DNA of 64,000 nt from contig BSDZ01000042.1 in assembly GCA_030268105.1 (NCBI GenBank), positions 124,001 through 188,000 of the forward strand, written 5' to 3'. Of this stretch, positions 1-12,774 are shown piece after piece. The position numbers and the translations under genes are program-made. Under the pieces are notes generated by a model. That model was not told the origin of the DNA, ran no database searches, and saw nothing but the letters and a program-made list of their open reading frames with translations. How positions within the stretch are numbered: the first letter of the stretch is position 1; every line of letters starts with the position of its first letter. This DNA is from Volvox africanus. Lineage: Eukaryota > Chlorophyta > Chlorophyceae > Chlamydomonadales > Volvocaceae.

Positions 1-3000
1 TCGAGTTGCATTCTAAAAACAAGAGTTTGAAAAAAAATTAGAGAATCATGAAGACGGACGGAAACGCTTGGCAAAAGGCATGGTATCCGAGTTTGAATGA
101 GCAACTGGGGGCATCCAGCGCTTGGGTTAACTAGTGAGTGATGACAAATAGCAGCAGATGGATCGAAATTCTACCCGCAACAATCTTGGAGACGGGTGTT
201 AGACGCGGTATATATCCAGGGTGCCGGGTATCAGAAATAAAACACACAGGGGCTCGCCTGAAGCTGACGCTTGCTGTCCACGACTTGCGCCAGGCCCCAC
301 CATCCTCCAAGAATAAACAGGACGAAAGGCACTGAATACGCTGCGAAACTCATCCGCTGGCGTTGGGACGACATTCCTATGCAATCAGCACCCGTATTTG
401 ACTCGAGTGCAATTCTGTGTGGCACTTGGAATGCAATCAATTCAACCTTCTTTGGTCTTTTTGGTTCAGCGATGTTGCAAACGACAGACAGGATTAACCA
501 ATGTTACTTCCTGCAAACCTAGCAGCGTTGATGCCGTAAGCCGTAAAGCTAGTCGCAAAATCCAGTTGCAGTTAAAAGGATCGACTGATACGGCTAGAGA
601 ATACCTTGTAACGATGCCTGGTTTAACTTTTTGACCCGATAAGCACGCATATGTTTCGGAGCGGACACACCGGTTAGTCTTGAAAATAGCCTTTATTGCT
701 CTAACTTTATATAGCTACGAACATGGATATCTCCATACGGGTTGTCATTTGTAGTTTTCTGACTTTTACTCGACAGTTCCGGAATTCCGGAAATCTGTCC
801 ACGGCACAGCAATAAGCTGCACTTATACAGGCAGATTCCCGATTATGCCAAGTTAAAGCCGAAGCGTGCGTGCGTACTCTCAAAAGATGACGTATCGAAA
901 CCGATGGTGGTCAAAAGTGTGGCCAAGGGCCGTATCCCATTCCTGAAGACCGAAAGATAGCAGGTAGGAGATGCCCCCTATTGGCATACAGTTACGCATG
1001 GGACGCACGAGGACTAGGTTGCGTTTGGATTTCGGTGTGTGTGAACCGGGTGATGAACCGGGTGTACGAAAAGCTAGCTGCTTGGATGGAGGAGCGAGAT
1101 TTGTTGCGCCTCTTCACTGCGTGCCCTGGGATTCTCGTGGGATTCGGCCGTGTCTGTCATCATTGCACTATCCATCATGTTGGGGACGGGGGCAGTGTGC
1201 AGCACATCATGTGTATCATGCACCGCCTACCCAGCGTAACGACGCAACGAGCTGAGGTAGATTTGCGCCGACATCATTTAAAAGGAAGATATCATGGCGC
1301 AGGCCCCAGTCACAACACCTTACAGAACACGGCCACGTCAGGTCAAAAGTCCCACCAGGTTGGGGTGTTTCTGGGCCATTTCGTGTTTTCGCCAGTTCTG
1401 TCCCAGTTCTGTCTTACATGACATCCCGACCGACCCAAATAAGTGCACATGCCGGCGGCTATGATGCCACATGTGATGCACCCAAGGCCTACCTCGAAAC
1501 CGTGCGATGACTGATATACGTCATTGAAGCACGTGGGGGTCATAGTTCGAGCCAGTGGGCAGCTGGATGGTCATGATGACAGTGATGCCGCACCTCTGCC
1601 ATAACCGCTGCCACCACCTCGCCTCTGAGCAATAAAATCAGAGGGCTTGGCTCGTCATGGTAGGGCCGAAGGCCAGGACCTAACATGTACACGATGGGTC
1701 CATCAGGGCTCTGTCAAAGATGTTCCCAAAGTTGCCGCCGCACCTTGTGGATGACATCCCCATGGCTGCTCACATGTACTGCAGACCTCTGTTTTATATT
1801 ACCTCCTCCACGCACCTGAAATGCACCCGTCAGACGTTAAAATGCCCAGCATGGGCGACTTGGCGTACCATCATACCACCCTGTTCAGTGAACCACATGC
1901 TCACATCACGTCATCATCTCCTCAACCTGACGTGCATCTGTTTCACGGTGAACCTTCAGGGCCATGGCCAAACGAGGCCACGCTCATGCAATTGCAAAGT
2001 TTATAGGTACAAGCTTGCATCTGTTTCCGCTGGCAGCATCACCTTCAGCACTTTGGCGGACGGCAAGGGGGCCCCCCTCTGCAGAGCGGGACGGCCTCAG
2101 TGTGCCACTGAATGGGACGGCACGATACGAAGCCACGCATGATAGGAAGCCGTACTGTCGTGTGTAAATATCTTGGTCGTACCGGCGGCGGGCACTCTTG
2201 GCGCCGCTGAAGTGCCGTCCGGGTGGGGAAGCGAGTGTCTGCATCCAGCAGCGGCATCGGGTGCGTGCCAGAAAATGGAAGGACGCACGTTGACCTCAAC
2301 AATTGCTTAGTGGTCACCTATCTAGTATGGTTACGGACAATGTGAGACAGCACGCAATGGCCCAAATGAGTTTTAAAGACTCCACTCCTGGTCGGCTCGT
2401 AGCTAGGTTATCCGTGATGTACCGTCCATTAACATCGAGGGGTGCCACATCCACCCTCTAGCGGTAAAATGAAGGATTTGTACTCCGATCTAAGTCGGAA
2501 TTATCAATTCTGGAACCACCAGGGACATACATGTGTGTAAATAAATGTCATAAATGTCAGAGCAGTAGTAAATATAATGTACACTTTATGACATCGAATG
2601 GCCACGCACCATTTCGTGCCGTTCATCAGTACGTTATATGTGTGTAGGATAGGGGGTTACATCACCCGTGGCCACTAACCTGGCAGTCCCTACCTTCCCC
2701 GGTGTTTCGGGGCACCCTAATCCAGTCTCCCATGCCGACTTCTCCGAAATCAGTGGTTTTCCCAGGTTCAGCACCCACCACCAGCATCCAGCGGAATCTG
2801 CCGAATCAACTAAGGCGTCAACTCCGTTACTGGTTAGCTCGCAGGTCACTTTAATTGGGGTCGTCATCGTCCATCGACATGGGGGCACCCTGCTGTTAAC
2901 TTAGGGTCTTTGGCCCGCTCTCAGTTGGGGTACAACCTGGAACTCCAGGGGCATATTAGTCGTGCCATAACAGTCGTGCCTGAACATATGTAATGAGCAT

Positions 3001-4284
3001 GCCCTCGTTGCCCATCCGATCGTTCCTCCTTTCATTATTGCATACGCTAGCCTCCAGTTGACGTTGCAATGCATGCTTGGGCCACGAGAGGCCCTAGCCC
3101 TCAAGCAAATGGCTACTACACCAACCTAACCCTGTGCGTGCCCCCAGCCATCCATTGGTCATGCCTGTATTTGTAATTCCAGCGTTTACAATTTCAGCCA
3201 AGTACGGTCCACATTAACGTTATATTATGGTCGCAGTCATGGATCAGGCTAAAGTAGGCAGGTTTTGCGGAGGCAGCGCAAGGAGGGGCAGAAGTGTGAG
3301 CCGTTTTTCGGCTGTAAATTTGTAATTTGGCTGTCAGGGCCTCGCTCGTTGCTCGGGCGTTTGGTTGATATTTCCGTTGCCCCTTGTTGTCCTTGGTTCT
3401 ATGTATCCTAAGCCGTGTTGGTTTCTTCGCTCTAGCACTTCTTTCACGTTTGCGTTTTTCAAATCAGATGGACGAACTAGTGACCTCCATGCTCATGTGC
3501 TTTGCTTTGTATTGAACAATGCCTCAGAGGACAAGGCAAAGCCTTGACATGACCGATGGACCAATCGAAAAGCACACATCCAGCTTTTCAAACGATATGT
3601 CATCCACTATTCCGAATCTCTTTGCGTGTTTGACAAGAAATGGCGGGACTGACATTGCTTGATTAGAAGCGCCCAGCTACCGTCAACGAACGAGAATCCG
3701 TACTGAATGTCAACTGTGTATCGAGCAACCGTTTTGGTACCAACTCTCCAAAGACGGCTTCTCAACGGTGACTGCATGACATTTCGTTTCCATTTCGTTT
3801 CCATTTCGGTTTAGAACTTGAGAACCAATAAAATTTCGCGCTTTTTATTATAGCCCTGGACGGTAACATGCCAAAAGCAGGATCCTCTCTGTCGTCCAGG
3901 CGTAGGTCGTCAAGAGTAACAAATGCTACAAATATTCTTGAGCAGCAGGTTAATTTTGCGTAATGTTGCTAAATTTGGTGGCAGGGTGACAGCTGACTAG
4001 TCTCATCATGCACTCTACATATGTGTCTTGATGCAGAAAATCGATAGGGCGCTGAAGCGTACAGCAGCATCACATGGGGGCGAGCCGCATCTTGAGCATA
4101 CTGTTCTCTCCGATCAAAAATGCGGCCCCTTATGGAATATCTTTTCACGATATGCCTCCCGGAGCCCACTTGCTCAGCAACACACAGATGAGGCCGGGCC
4201 TTCAATAACTGCTGGTGGTCGGTTATTCCCTCGGAGGTGCGATACGCAACGACAATCGTACATCGCTAAAGACTTTCCTTTCAG
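1..4284. other. No supportable gene
   Basis: Open frames here are short (under about 150 codons), overlap on both strands and lack a consistent chain of splice sites or recognisable motifs. An exon at the right end (about 4028-4284) could belong to the gene that follows, because a good pyrimidine-rich acceptor ends at 4284. I found no joining donor upstream, so I leave it unassigned. No repeat shared with the array starting near 10955 was noticed. Confidence 0.5.
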
Positions 4285-7200
4285 AGAAACAAGTGAATTT
4301 GTTCTGTGGCACTGACAGGGCTAAAACCACAAAACTCGGCTCGGGAGAGGACGGCGAGGACAGCGGAAATGAAGAATTGGCAGATGCTTTGGCACCAGCC
4401 GCCGCTGCAGCAGCTGCGGAGGCAGCTAAGAGCTGGGAAGACGATGGTGCGTTAGAGCCTGGGAGCATTTTTGCGCTTGGAAGTTTGCGCTATGGAGTTT
4501 GTGCCTGTAAGCCACGGCAGCCACCTAGCCTTCGTGCTGACCTAGCGGCTATGATTCATCTCTACGATGACAGGAACCTTTTCTCTCCCCTTCCTCCAGG
4601 GCACCACGTACTCGACCTGCTACAGCCCCTGTTGAGCACTGGAGTAACGGTTCCGCTGTAAGTGACGGGCCTCTGGATTGGAGGGCCTTGGGGGAGGGCA
4701 AGGAGAAACGACGGACTGGGTTGCAGGAACTTACGGGCGCTGCGCAGTAAGCGACAGCTCTAGATCGCCGGAAGAGCGGACCGAGCTGGATTGCGCACCG
4801 GGGAATGGCGACATGCACCGGGGAATGGACAAATGGTGTATGGCGTTTGCAGGGCGAACCCAAAGAAAGCAACATGGGGGGATGGGTGTTTGGAGTTGAC
4901 GAGGAGGGGGCGCTTGGATGTCAGGATGGTGGTGTAATGTGCCCTGTGCGGTTTTGGTCCGTTATGCGGCCGCATCTCCGAAATGGTGGTGAAGCACCTT
5001 CACGTCGAGTTCGTGATGGTGCTGGAGCATTACTGCTCGTGAGCAGAAGGCATAGCCAGCTGCAGCTGCAGCCCTAGAGTCCCCCGCCAACCTCAGGTCG
5101 AGACTACTCTCCCCCTTCTTCCGTTGCGTCGCTCCACCTTTGGCGACAGCTCCATTATTCTCGTGCTCATGTCCCGTCCAGAGCAGCGTTAGCTTCGTGG
5201 CTTGTGATCTGACGCGATCACTCCACCTCACCATTACGTCATCATCGCTGCGTCATCGTCCTCAGGCACATCCAGGAGGCCCTCATGCACATGGTCCTCA
5301 ATGCGGAGGTGCACATCCGCACCTCCCTATCTGAGCGGGCATACAGGTGGGCCTTATGAGAGCAATGCTGGGGGAAGAAAACACAATTCCAGGGACAGAG
5401 AGAGAGACAGTGCCAGGGCTTGGATTGCGTTGAGGAGTTGGTGTCGGAGTGCGAGACGGCGGAACGAAAGTCCTAGTCACTATTGAGGGATCTGCACCCG
5501 TGCTTGGGTTGGCGAGAAGGATGGATGTAAAGACACAGAGTGGAGTGCGGACCAAGGACTAAGAAAGTGGGTCCAGTAAAATGGCTTTCGCCAAGATTGC
5601 TCTTACGTTCTCGGTGATCTCTATGTGTGACTCGGCCCAGGCGCTAAGGTCCCTGGGCCCCAGCACCATGGCTTCTTCCGCATATTCCGAGGAGACTGCA
5701 ATGTTTGTATGAGGTGGTATGGATGGCGTCCCAGCTCCACCCTCCTCCCTTGCCGCGGCATCTCTTCCCCTCACTCGCCAGGGTCCTTACAGACCTGCTG
5801 GAATGGCACCCGTCAGCTAAATTGGAGGGTGAGTGGCTGGGTGGGCGAGACGCGATTGCGTTTAGATCTGTCTATCTGTCTGTCTTCACGTATGTGCGTC
5901 TTAGCTTGCTGCCTGGCTCGGGTGCTGTTTGTTTGTGGTGGTTTTGGGGCTCCCTCCGTCCCTCGGTTTAAGGGTGTATGTCTCGTGGTTACCGGTCATG
6001 GAAGGGGAGTTTGAGTTCACCCCTTCATCCCTTCATGGAGCTGTGTTCACTTCATGAAGTGCTTCCCACCTTGCCCGTGCCTTGATCAAAGCAATCATCT
6101 TGTCTGCACGTGTTGGTAAAGAAGTAAACAGATCGACAAATGCCTAATTAAAACCCCGACGTTTATCGTGGTGTTCAAAACCCCGCATAGATGGCACGCG
6201 GTGACAGGGCAACGACTACGTCTGCTCCTACGCGCTATGCCCTTCGTAACCTCTCGGATTTCCCCCTTTGCATGAGGGTTCTGCGTCCCGGTCGCCCCAC
6301 GTCCTTCCATGTGCGGATGTCTGCAGGCGAGGTCCTAATGGTCAACGGGACCCTCTGGACGCCGGTCGGATGGTACGGGAGGGGGAAGGAGGGGAGGGGG
6401 CTGCGAGCACGCAATGGCATGAGAGGCAAGCAGAGATCCGACTAAGGTAGTCGTGGAGCCGAAGAGGCGACTCGAAGAAGAAACCATCAATGAATAAGAA
6501 ACAGAATCGCCATGGCGGTTAACTGGGGCGGCACGATGCGGTCAGGGACACACTCAGCAGTGGGCAAGCATGTGCAAAACTCGCCGTTCTATTCCCTCTC
6601 GGCGCGAATTTCCTCGCGTGCATGTGTGTCATTTCGCCGCCGCCTAACCCGTCCACTTGGATTCAGCTGTTGGTTGGATTAACACTCATTCACACTCTTC
6701 TCCCCCAGCCCTCCCCCATCGTCCTCCACCATCGCGGTTAGTCATTCTTTACAGCCACGTCTACAGAGGTATCGTGTCTCGTTAATTCGTCATCTTCCAC
6801 CCCAACCCCCATCCCGCGTTGATACCATTCCAGCACGTGGCAGGCTGAGGTCCACCGGGATAAGGCCCGTCTGCAGACCCTGCGTGAGGGGGGGGGCCTG
6901 TCGGCGCTGGTGGGCTCGGCACTCAATTACCTGGTGGGAGCCGCGGAGGCTGCATGTGGGATAAAGCTGCCATCTGCGCCGGGTACGGGGAAGGGACAGC
7001 GGGAAATCAGCGTTTTGGTCATGAGGGAAGAACGCCGCGTCCTTACAGGAGCCGCCGCCAGCTCCAAGAAAGCGTACAGCACAAGGATCTTGTGAGATGG
7101 TTCGGGGAACCCAAGTCAGCGTGCCGCCTCGTGCGAGCTAGGGACCCACACCCCACAGAGCCCGCATTCCACCCCCTTCTCCTTCGGCGGTATCATGTCC

Positions 7201-10200
7201 CGTTTATTCGTCTTCCCACTCTTTTTCCTCCCCCAGGTGCGTCCGAAAGAGGTAACGTGGGGGAGATCATGCTGCTCAAGTACTGGGTCAAGATGTTGCA
7301 GGTAAGGGCGGGTTGAAAGGAGGGAGGGAGACATGCGGAGGAAGAATGTAACGGGACGCAGGATGAATTGCAAACTTGTGTGTGGCTTGAGGAGTTGTGA
7401 ACGCGCACTTGGAACCGCGCAGCATATATCACTCTGACCTTCCTAAGTTTGCGTCTCATATCCGCTCATGATAAAGACCTCCGCCCTCTCCGTACCGCGC
7501 AGCTTGTACCCTCACTTCCTGATCCGCGTCCCGGCTCGCCTTTACGGGCAGCGTTCGCTTTCTAACCCTGCCTGTCCCCCTGCCCCATTTAGGTGGACCT
7601 GGATGCCCGGATGGGTTATATGCGGCAAAGCGGCTTCCGGAAGAAGCGTACCAGCGTCCTGGAAAACAGCCTGATTTACCGGCTGATGCAGGTGAAGTGG
7701 AGAGGGTTTGAGTCAGGGTGGGGTTGGGGTGTGCGTGTCAATGAAGGAGCAGCGGCCTAGAGGGTACGTGGCACACGATCTACGGGGTTAGGGTGCTCTG
7801 GCTGGGGGGACGAGGGAAGACAGGGTGCTGAAAAGGAGGCGGGTAAAAGGAGGCGGCTCATGAGGATCTGGCGACGATATGCAGGGGGAACGGGACGAAG
7901 ATGGGCAGGATGCCTCTCGACCGCCACCCGTCTTTACCTTGACCCTCCCGCCATGCGTGCACAGACCTACGCCAACTGGGCTGATGGGAGCAACTCGAAA
8001 CCCCTCCTTATCCGGCAGCTGGCGGCAGCATTGATCTGCGCCCACCTGGCGGCACAGCACGGAAACCTGCCCGCACCGCAGACACCTCCACCCACCAACC
8101 TATCGACGGCTCGCGCCAGCAACTTGGGAAGGGGGGTAGCGGGAGGGAGCTACCAGCCGCAGGCTACCGGCGGCAGCGGTGAGACCTCGACCGCGGGGTA
8201 TGTCACCCTGATCAGCCCCGCAGAGGTCGGCACGATGGCGAAGGCGATGCTTGGCATGATGTACGACGTGTTCGCGGGTCTGAATCGAATGAGCTTTTAC
8301 GTACGACGGGGCGCACAGGGCCGCGAGTGAGTGTCGGTGGCAGCGGACGAAGGGTTGTTGGAAGCGTCGGCGTGTTTGCTTCGGTGCCACGCCCTAAAGA
8401 GCTCAGGACCTTATGCCGTATCGGTTCGAGCGGTGCGGACTAATCCTTCTCCTCAATTCAGTACACTTTCAACGAGGGGGAACAACGGGTTGTGATCCTC
8501 CGCGGAGGTCCTGGCTCCAGGGCAAGCTGCTACTGAATGTGCTCCTCCCTCTTCCGTCTTCCTATCGGCCCATCCTTCGCACTGTCCGAATCTCTGTCCA
8601 ATTTGTTCGCTTATTCTTCTGGTTGTTGCAGCAACGACCTAGTCCGCATGGATCTAGTACTATCAAGGGCCATTTACAAGGACTTGTCGTACAAGGAACC
8701 TGAGAATCTCCAGGTGAGGGACAGGTAACCAGGCTTAGGACGGTGTGTATCTTTGTTTGTGTATGTGTGTGTTGGTGCGGCATAGCCCGCGTTCATAGCA
8801 TGTATGGTAATGTGATGCCCGTGATACCCGTGATGGGGGGGGTTGCGTTTACGAGTGTCACTTTGCAGATTGGTCTGGGCAGGTAGCTGTCAGTGGCCAT
8901 CCAGGTGACATTTATCAAGAGTCTCTTACGTCCAGCACTGGTGCGATAGTGTATTCATCGCTGATGCTGCACCGTTCCACACAAACAAACACAAACTACT
9001 GTGCTAGCGTCCCATTGCCTCCAAACCCACTCCACGTACACACATATACACCCTCGCCACTATCTTCTTCAGGTGCTGCTCAGCTCCTTGCCCCCGTCCT
9101 CCTCCATGCGGCTGTTAGTGTACATGCTGGCGGATGCGGCTTACAGGTGGGCATTTTGATCCCTCGTGAGTCACGGGTGGTGGGGATGTACTCCGACTGG
9201 CTCTTTTCCCCCTCTGGGGCGAGGGGTGCAAGGGTCCTGACACTGCTGGGTCATTTGCTTGGCAAGGACCTTGATTCCTTTGCTTCCTTTGCGACCCCTT
9301 CCAAAGGAGCTTTGGGACTCAATAAGACTGTTACCTGGTTCCTGGCTCACCTTTTCCCACCTGCCCGTTGCACCGCCTCCCTGCTGTTATGCTTGCTGGG
9401 CTGCAGGGGCTATACGAGGGTTTTGCCGTTTCTTTGCAGCGCGGTAACCCTTCTCCCCACCTGTATGCCAGTACGCTTGCCTGCCTGTCTTCCGTCTGTC
9501 TGTCTGTCCGCATGAATGCCGGCCTGTTCCTCTGTCTGTCTGTTCTCAGGCGCTTGGAGATAGGTGGCGACCAGTTGAAGGAGAATCTGCGGGCAGTGGT
9601 TGAGCACTACCGTGACAACGGGGTGGGGCACCCACCGCAGGTGAGCCGGAACTGAGAGAGGGGGAGGGGAAAGGGCAGAAAGGGGCCATCCGCTAGTCCA
9701 TGAAGCGAGGGACAAGAAGGGATGCAGCACGCTGAGGCGCTATAAGTGGGACTGGCTAAAGGCCTGGTCAAGTGGCATGCATTCCAACATCCCTGCTCGG
9801 TCCCAAACCGTTCATCTTCCCTACGATCCCATGCCTTGTTACATCCTGCTGCTGAGCCGCTCGCAGACTTCCTTCCTTAGCTTAGACCCGTTTCCTCACA
9901 CCTACATCGGCTGATTCGATTCGCGTCTTCAATTAGCACCTAGCATTGCTACCCGCTTTCCGTTCAGAACCAACATCCATCACCAATGTTTTCCTTCAAC
10001 TCCCGCAACACCGACAGGTGCTCGCCTCGGACGCGCTCAGTTACCTGCTGGAGCGACCTGGCAACTGGAGCTGGGCGGCCTCCGCCATGCACTTCAATGA
10101 CCTACCCCAAAAGACCGGTCTGGCACTCGTGGTGACACAGCTCACCACCGCAGCACTGCAGACCGCTCAGCGGGAGGTTCGGATGGCGGGGCAGGCCTTT

Positions 10201-10485
10201 CGCACATCTGGTTGCGTGTTGGTTAAGTCCAGAGGGGCATTGCAAGGAGGTGGCGATGACATGGACGTTGACGGGCAGGAGGAGGATGACAACGGGGAGG
10301 GTCAGCTGGACATTAGTGAATGGGAGGCTGAGGCCAAGCTGGTTTCGCAGCTATACTTGCAGTTATCGGAGCGGCTGCAGAATGATGGAATTCACGGTGT
10401 CAGCGGTGGGGTGCGCTGCATGAGGCTGCTGGTGGGGAGAGTGCAGGCGGTGGGGCTACAGTCTGGGATGCCATTGCCGATGTGA
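4285..10485 (+). CDS. Multi-exon gene, unidentified Leu/Ala-rich protein (5' end unresolved)
   Basis: I do not recognise the product. Candidate exons: 4285-4657, about 4940-5038 (left edge unclear), 5266-5346, 5692-5828, 6327-6372, 6834-6982, 7237-7301, 7593-7691, 7965-8300, 8462-8521, 8632-8713, 9073-9146, 9550-9640 and 10018-10485 (TGA stop). Reading phase is preserved across nearly every junction, which is hard to obtain by chance. Donors are mostly GTGAG/GTAAG/GTGGG; three are GTACG (after 6372, 6982 and 8300). The join 8521/8632 needs a GC donor and is one base out of phase, so that boundary or base may be wrong. The predicted protein (roughly 700 residues) has an Ala-rich and acidic segment in the first exon, many amphipathic Leu/Ala stretches, a Gly/Ser/Thr-rich loop in exon 7965-8300 and an Asp/Glu-rich linker in the last exon. 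An alpha-helical scaffold protein is conceivable, but that is inference. No start codon was identified with confidence. Confidence 0.5.
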
Positions 10486-10954
10486 GTACAATATCTGTGT
10501 ATCGTTGGGTGTCTGTACAGCTGTGAGCCAACAGCTTCCCAAATGTCATGAAGGAACGCTGAGGGATACGGACCTATTTGGTATGGGATAAATGAATTTA
10601 TTGGGTCAAAGGAACTAGCTAATCAGTAGGCAGGCTGCAGCCTCACCTCACCAATTTCGGATCTCCTTGCAAGCTGCACGGTTATATGCATATACTGAAG
10701 CGTTAGGCTTTGGCAGCTGAATGGGAAGGACGTTTCTGTCGATTGTGTGTTCATAGTGTGCCTTCTGAAAACACACAACAATGTCCATTTGAAATTGAAG
10801 CTCTACTGATAACGCTTGCATGTCCATCTACTATTTCTTTTGAAAATAAAGTATGATAGGATGCTAGCACCCACAATTCGACCATGCACATGATGATTCG
10901 TTGTAAACAGCATTTATGATCCGGCCGAGATCTCCCGCCCCTCACACACTGTAA
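10486..10954. other. Spacer between the gene and the tandem array
   Basis: This is the 3' flank of the upstream gene, with no supportable gene. An AATAAA-containing stretch lies near 10843-10848 and could serve polyadenylation, but plants and algae use this signal loosely. The sequence stops resembling the array's internal unit junctions at about 10955, where the shared AGTAACTATTTAT begins. Confidence 0.4.
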
Positions 10955-11063
10955 GAGTAACTATTTATATTCCATCCAAAGCCCGACCCTAGCTGACCCT
11001 AGCTGAGCCCATCGGAACCGACATCTATTCGCCTTACTCCTCACCTCCCTGGATAACGACAAC

Positions 11064-11214
11064 CTAGACAACGGCGAAGTCCCCATTCAAATTAATCACG
11101 TCGTAATAGGTGAACACCTGGCATCTCACCGAGGGGCTCACCTTCAGTTCGGAATGGTGTGGGTTCGTCGGCACCAGCACGTCCTGGCTGTTTTCCCCAC
11201 CTGGCAGCGGATTC
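11064..11214 (-). CDS. Candidate terminal exon, minus strand, repeated in every unit
   Basis: A candidate acceptor (CACCAG, ending 11215) opens a 49-residue frame that ends NGDFAVV and TAG at 11064. Its composition is protein-like (NPLPGGENSQDVLVPTNPHH, then RCQVFTYYDVI). It recurs with stops at 17622, 23995, 30633, 36068, 41497, 48706, 54888 and 61064. An ATT-to-AGT change on the plus strand alters one residue (Asn to Thr) between copies. I found no convincing upstream exon chain. It may be the remnant of a gene whose 5' part lay in segment b. It lies about 0.5 kb upstream (in the minus direction) of the long array ORF of the preceding unit. The product is unknown. Confidence 0.25.
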
Positions 11215-11785
11215 CTGGTGGGATATGATATGATCAGGATGAGAAGAGATATTTCTTCGGGCGCTTGACATGTGCGCGGGTACCGTGCGCGGTAACGTAC
11301 GCGCTGCCGTTATCTCAAGATGCCGTTGGTGTTATACGGCACAGGGACGTACGGGTGACCCCGGGCCTTTCCACACCAAGTCGTCTCTCAAGCCCGTCAT
11401 GCTAATCTTCACTATTGTGATGTATTGGATTAATGACTAATGTATTGGGTCATCGGGCTAATGAGATGTATTGGAGATGTATTGGAAATGTTCACCGTTT
11501 GGCACCTACGTTCCCATGAAAGCTAGGACCGTCCTTGGAGGCTGCGCAAGGCCCCACGACTTTGCAACGACAAATCGTTATCAGGGCCAGCTTAGTAGCT
11601 CTAAAAACGTGATGGCAACACCAAAGCAGCCGGATCCAAGAGTCCTGCAGCAGGACTCAGGATAGCTGCTAGGTTGTTGACGGTTGGCTGAAGCGGGCTC
11701 AATGCAGAGGGCTGAAAAATGCAGATCCCCTACACGCCTACAACGTCTTTGCTTTCGCTAAGGTAATTGTTATTTGTTCTATATA

Positions 11786-11850
11786 TCTCGTCTCGTCTCG
11801 TCTCGTCTCGTCCCGTCTCGTCTCGTCCCGTCCCGTCTCGACTCGTCTCG
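11786..11850. repeat. CGTCT pentanucleotide tract, U1
   Basis: CGTCT repeated with CCGTC variants. On the minus strand it reads as an artificial RRDET peptide repeat. Confidence 0.95.
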
Positions 11851-12000
11851 TATTGTGTTGTGTTGTACTGCAGTATATGTCCAGGATCTCCTCGCACTTC
11901 TTACCGAATGTCACACTCAGACCACCACCGATCCATCCCCTTTCCTCTTCCCAGTAGACCATGCCGTACAAATACAAATACACACGCATTCACGTTGATG

Positions 12001-12250
12001 TAATATAAAAAAACCTTTTGTGGCGTTCACATCTTGTGCCGTACATGCGGGATGGCCGGGAAAAGATTGCCCAGGTTCTGTCTCTTCCGAGAGCGGAGTG
12101 GTGGTGGGTACTGCTCCGGGTTTCACCTGGTCGCCGCGGCCTGACAGCTCCCCCATTGGTTTGACCGTTGGCGGTTTACCGGCTATTTGAAAGAGTCAGT
12201 TTGTAGGTTGCAACCATACTGCGTCATATGGTACCACGGCGTATATTACG
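12001..12250 (-). other. Protein-like minus-strand frame beside the minisatellite
   Basis: The minus frame reads PYDAVWLQPTN, then LFQIAGKPPTVKPMGEL, then EETEPGQSFPGHPACTAQD, and looks like decayed or split coding sequence. In U1, U2, U3 and U9 a TGA interrupts it after PTN. In U6, U7 and U8 that codon is AGA and the frame stays open. In U6 it continues upstream into the minisatellite, giving a 468-codon frame (42397-43803). In U2, U7 and U8 its downstream half is deleted. Confidence 0.25.
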
Positions 12251-12343
12251 ATGGGGTAAAGTGTAACCCCTTCCCCACCCCCTCTTCCCCGAAACCTTCC
12301 CTTCGCTGCCCTATCGCCCGTCTGCCGATCGCTTCTTGACATG

Positions 12344-12774
12344 GCCCCCTCACTGCGCCCTCCCTCCCAACCTGGCCCCTCACTGCCCCCTCCCTCCCAA
12401 CCCGCCCCCTCACTGCCCCCTCCCTTCCAACGCGCCCCCTCACTGCCCCCTCCCTTCCAACCCGCCCCCTCACTGCCCCCTCCCTTCCAACCCGCCCCCT
12501 CACTGCCCCCTCCCTCCCAACCTGGCCCCTCACTGCCCCCTCCCTCCCAACCCGCCCCCTCACTGCCCCCTCCCTCCCAACCCGCCCCCTCACTGCCCCC
12601 TCCCTCCCAACCCGCCCCCTCACTGCCCCCTCCCTCCCAACCCGCCCCCTCACTGCCCCCTCCCTCCCAACCCGCCCCCTCACTGCCCCCTCCCTCCCAA
12701 CCCGCCCCCTCACTGCCCCCTCCCTTCCAACCCGCCCCCTCACTGCCCCCTCCCTCCCAACCCGCCCCCTCACT
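12344..12774. repeat. 30-bp C-rich minisatellite, U1 (about 14 copies)
   Basis: The unit begins CCCTCACTGCCCCC and ends CCCAACCCGCC; two units fill each 60-base line. Variants include TTCCAA, AACCTGG and AACGCG. Because 30 is divisible by three and the unit has few stop triplets, all three plus frames and two minus frames stay open, which creates long spurious ORFs. On the right it ends in CTCCCGCGCTATTTTG. Confidence 0.97.

Noticed and set aside
138..4205. Short ORFs in the first 4 kb
   Set aside because: Short, overlapping on both strands, without splice support or motifs.
10976..11000. Telomere-like CCCTAGCTGACCCTAGCTGA
   Set aside because: Only two copies of a 10-bp motif, not a telomeric tract.
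11738..11989. ORFs with RRDET or SRLVS repeats near 11.8 kb and 42.2 kb
   Set aside because: Translations of the CGTCT tract; absent where the tract is deleted.
12344..12774. CRISPR array, suggested by regular 30-bp repeats
   Set aside because: The repeats are directly adjacent with no spacers, and the host DNA is eukaryotic.
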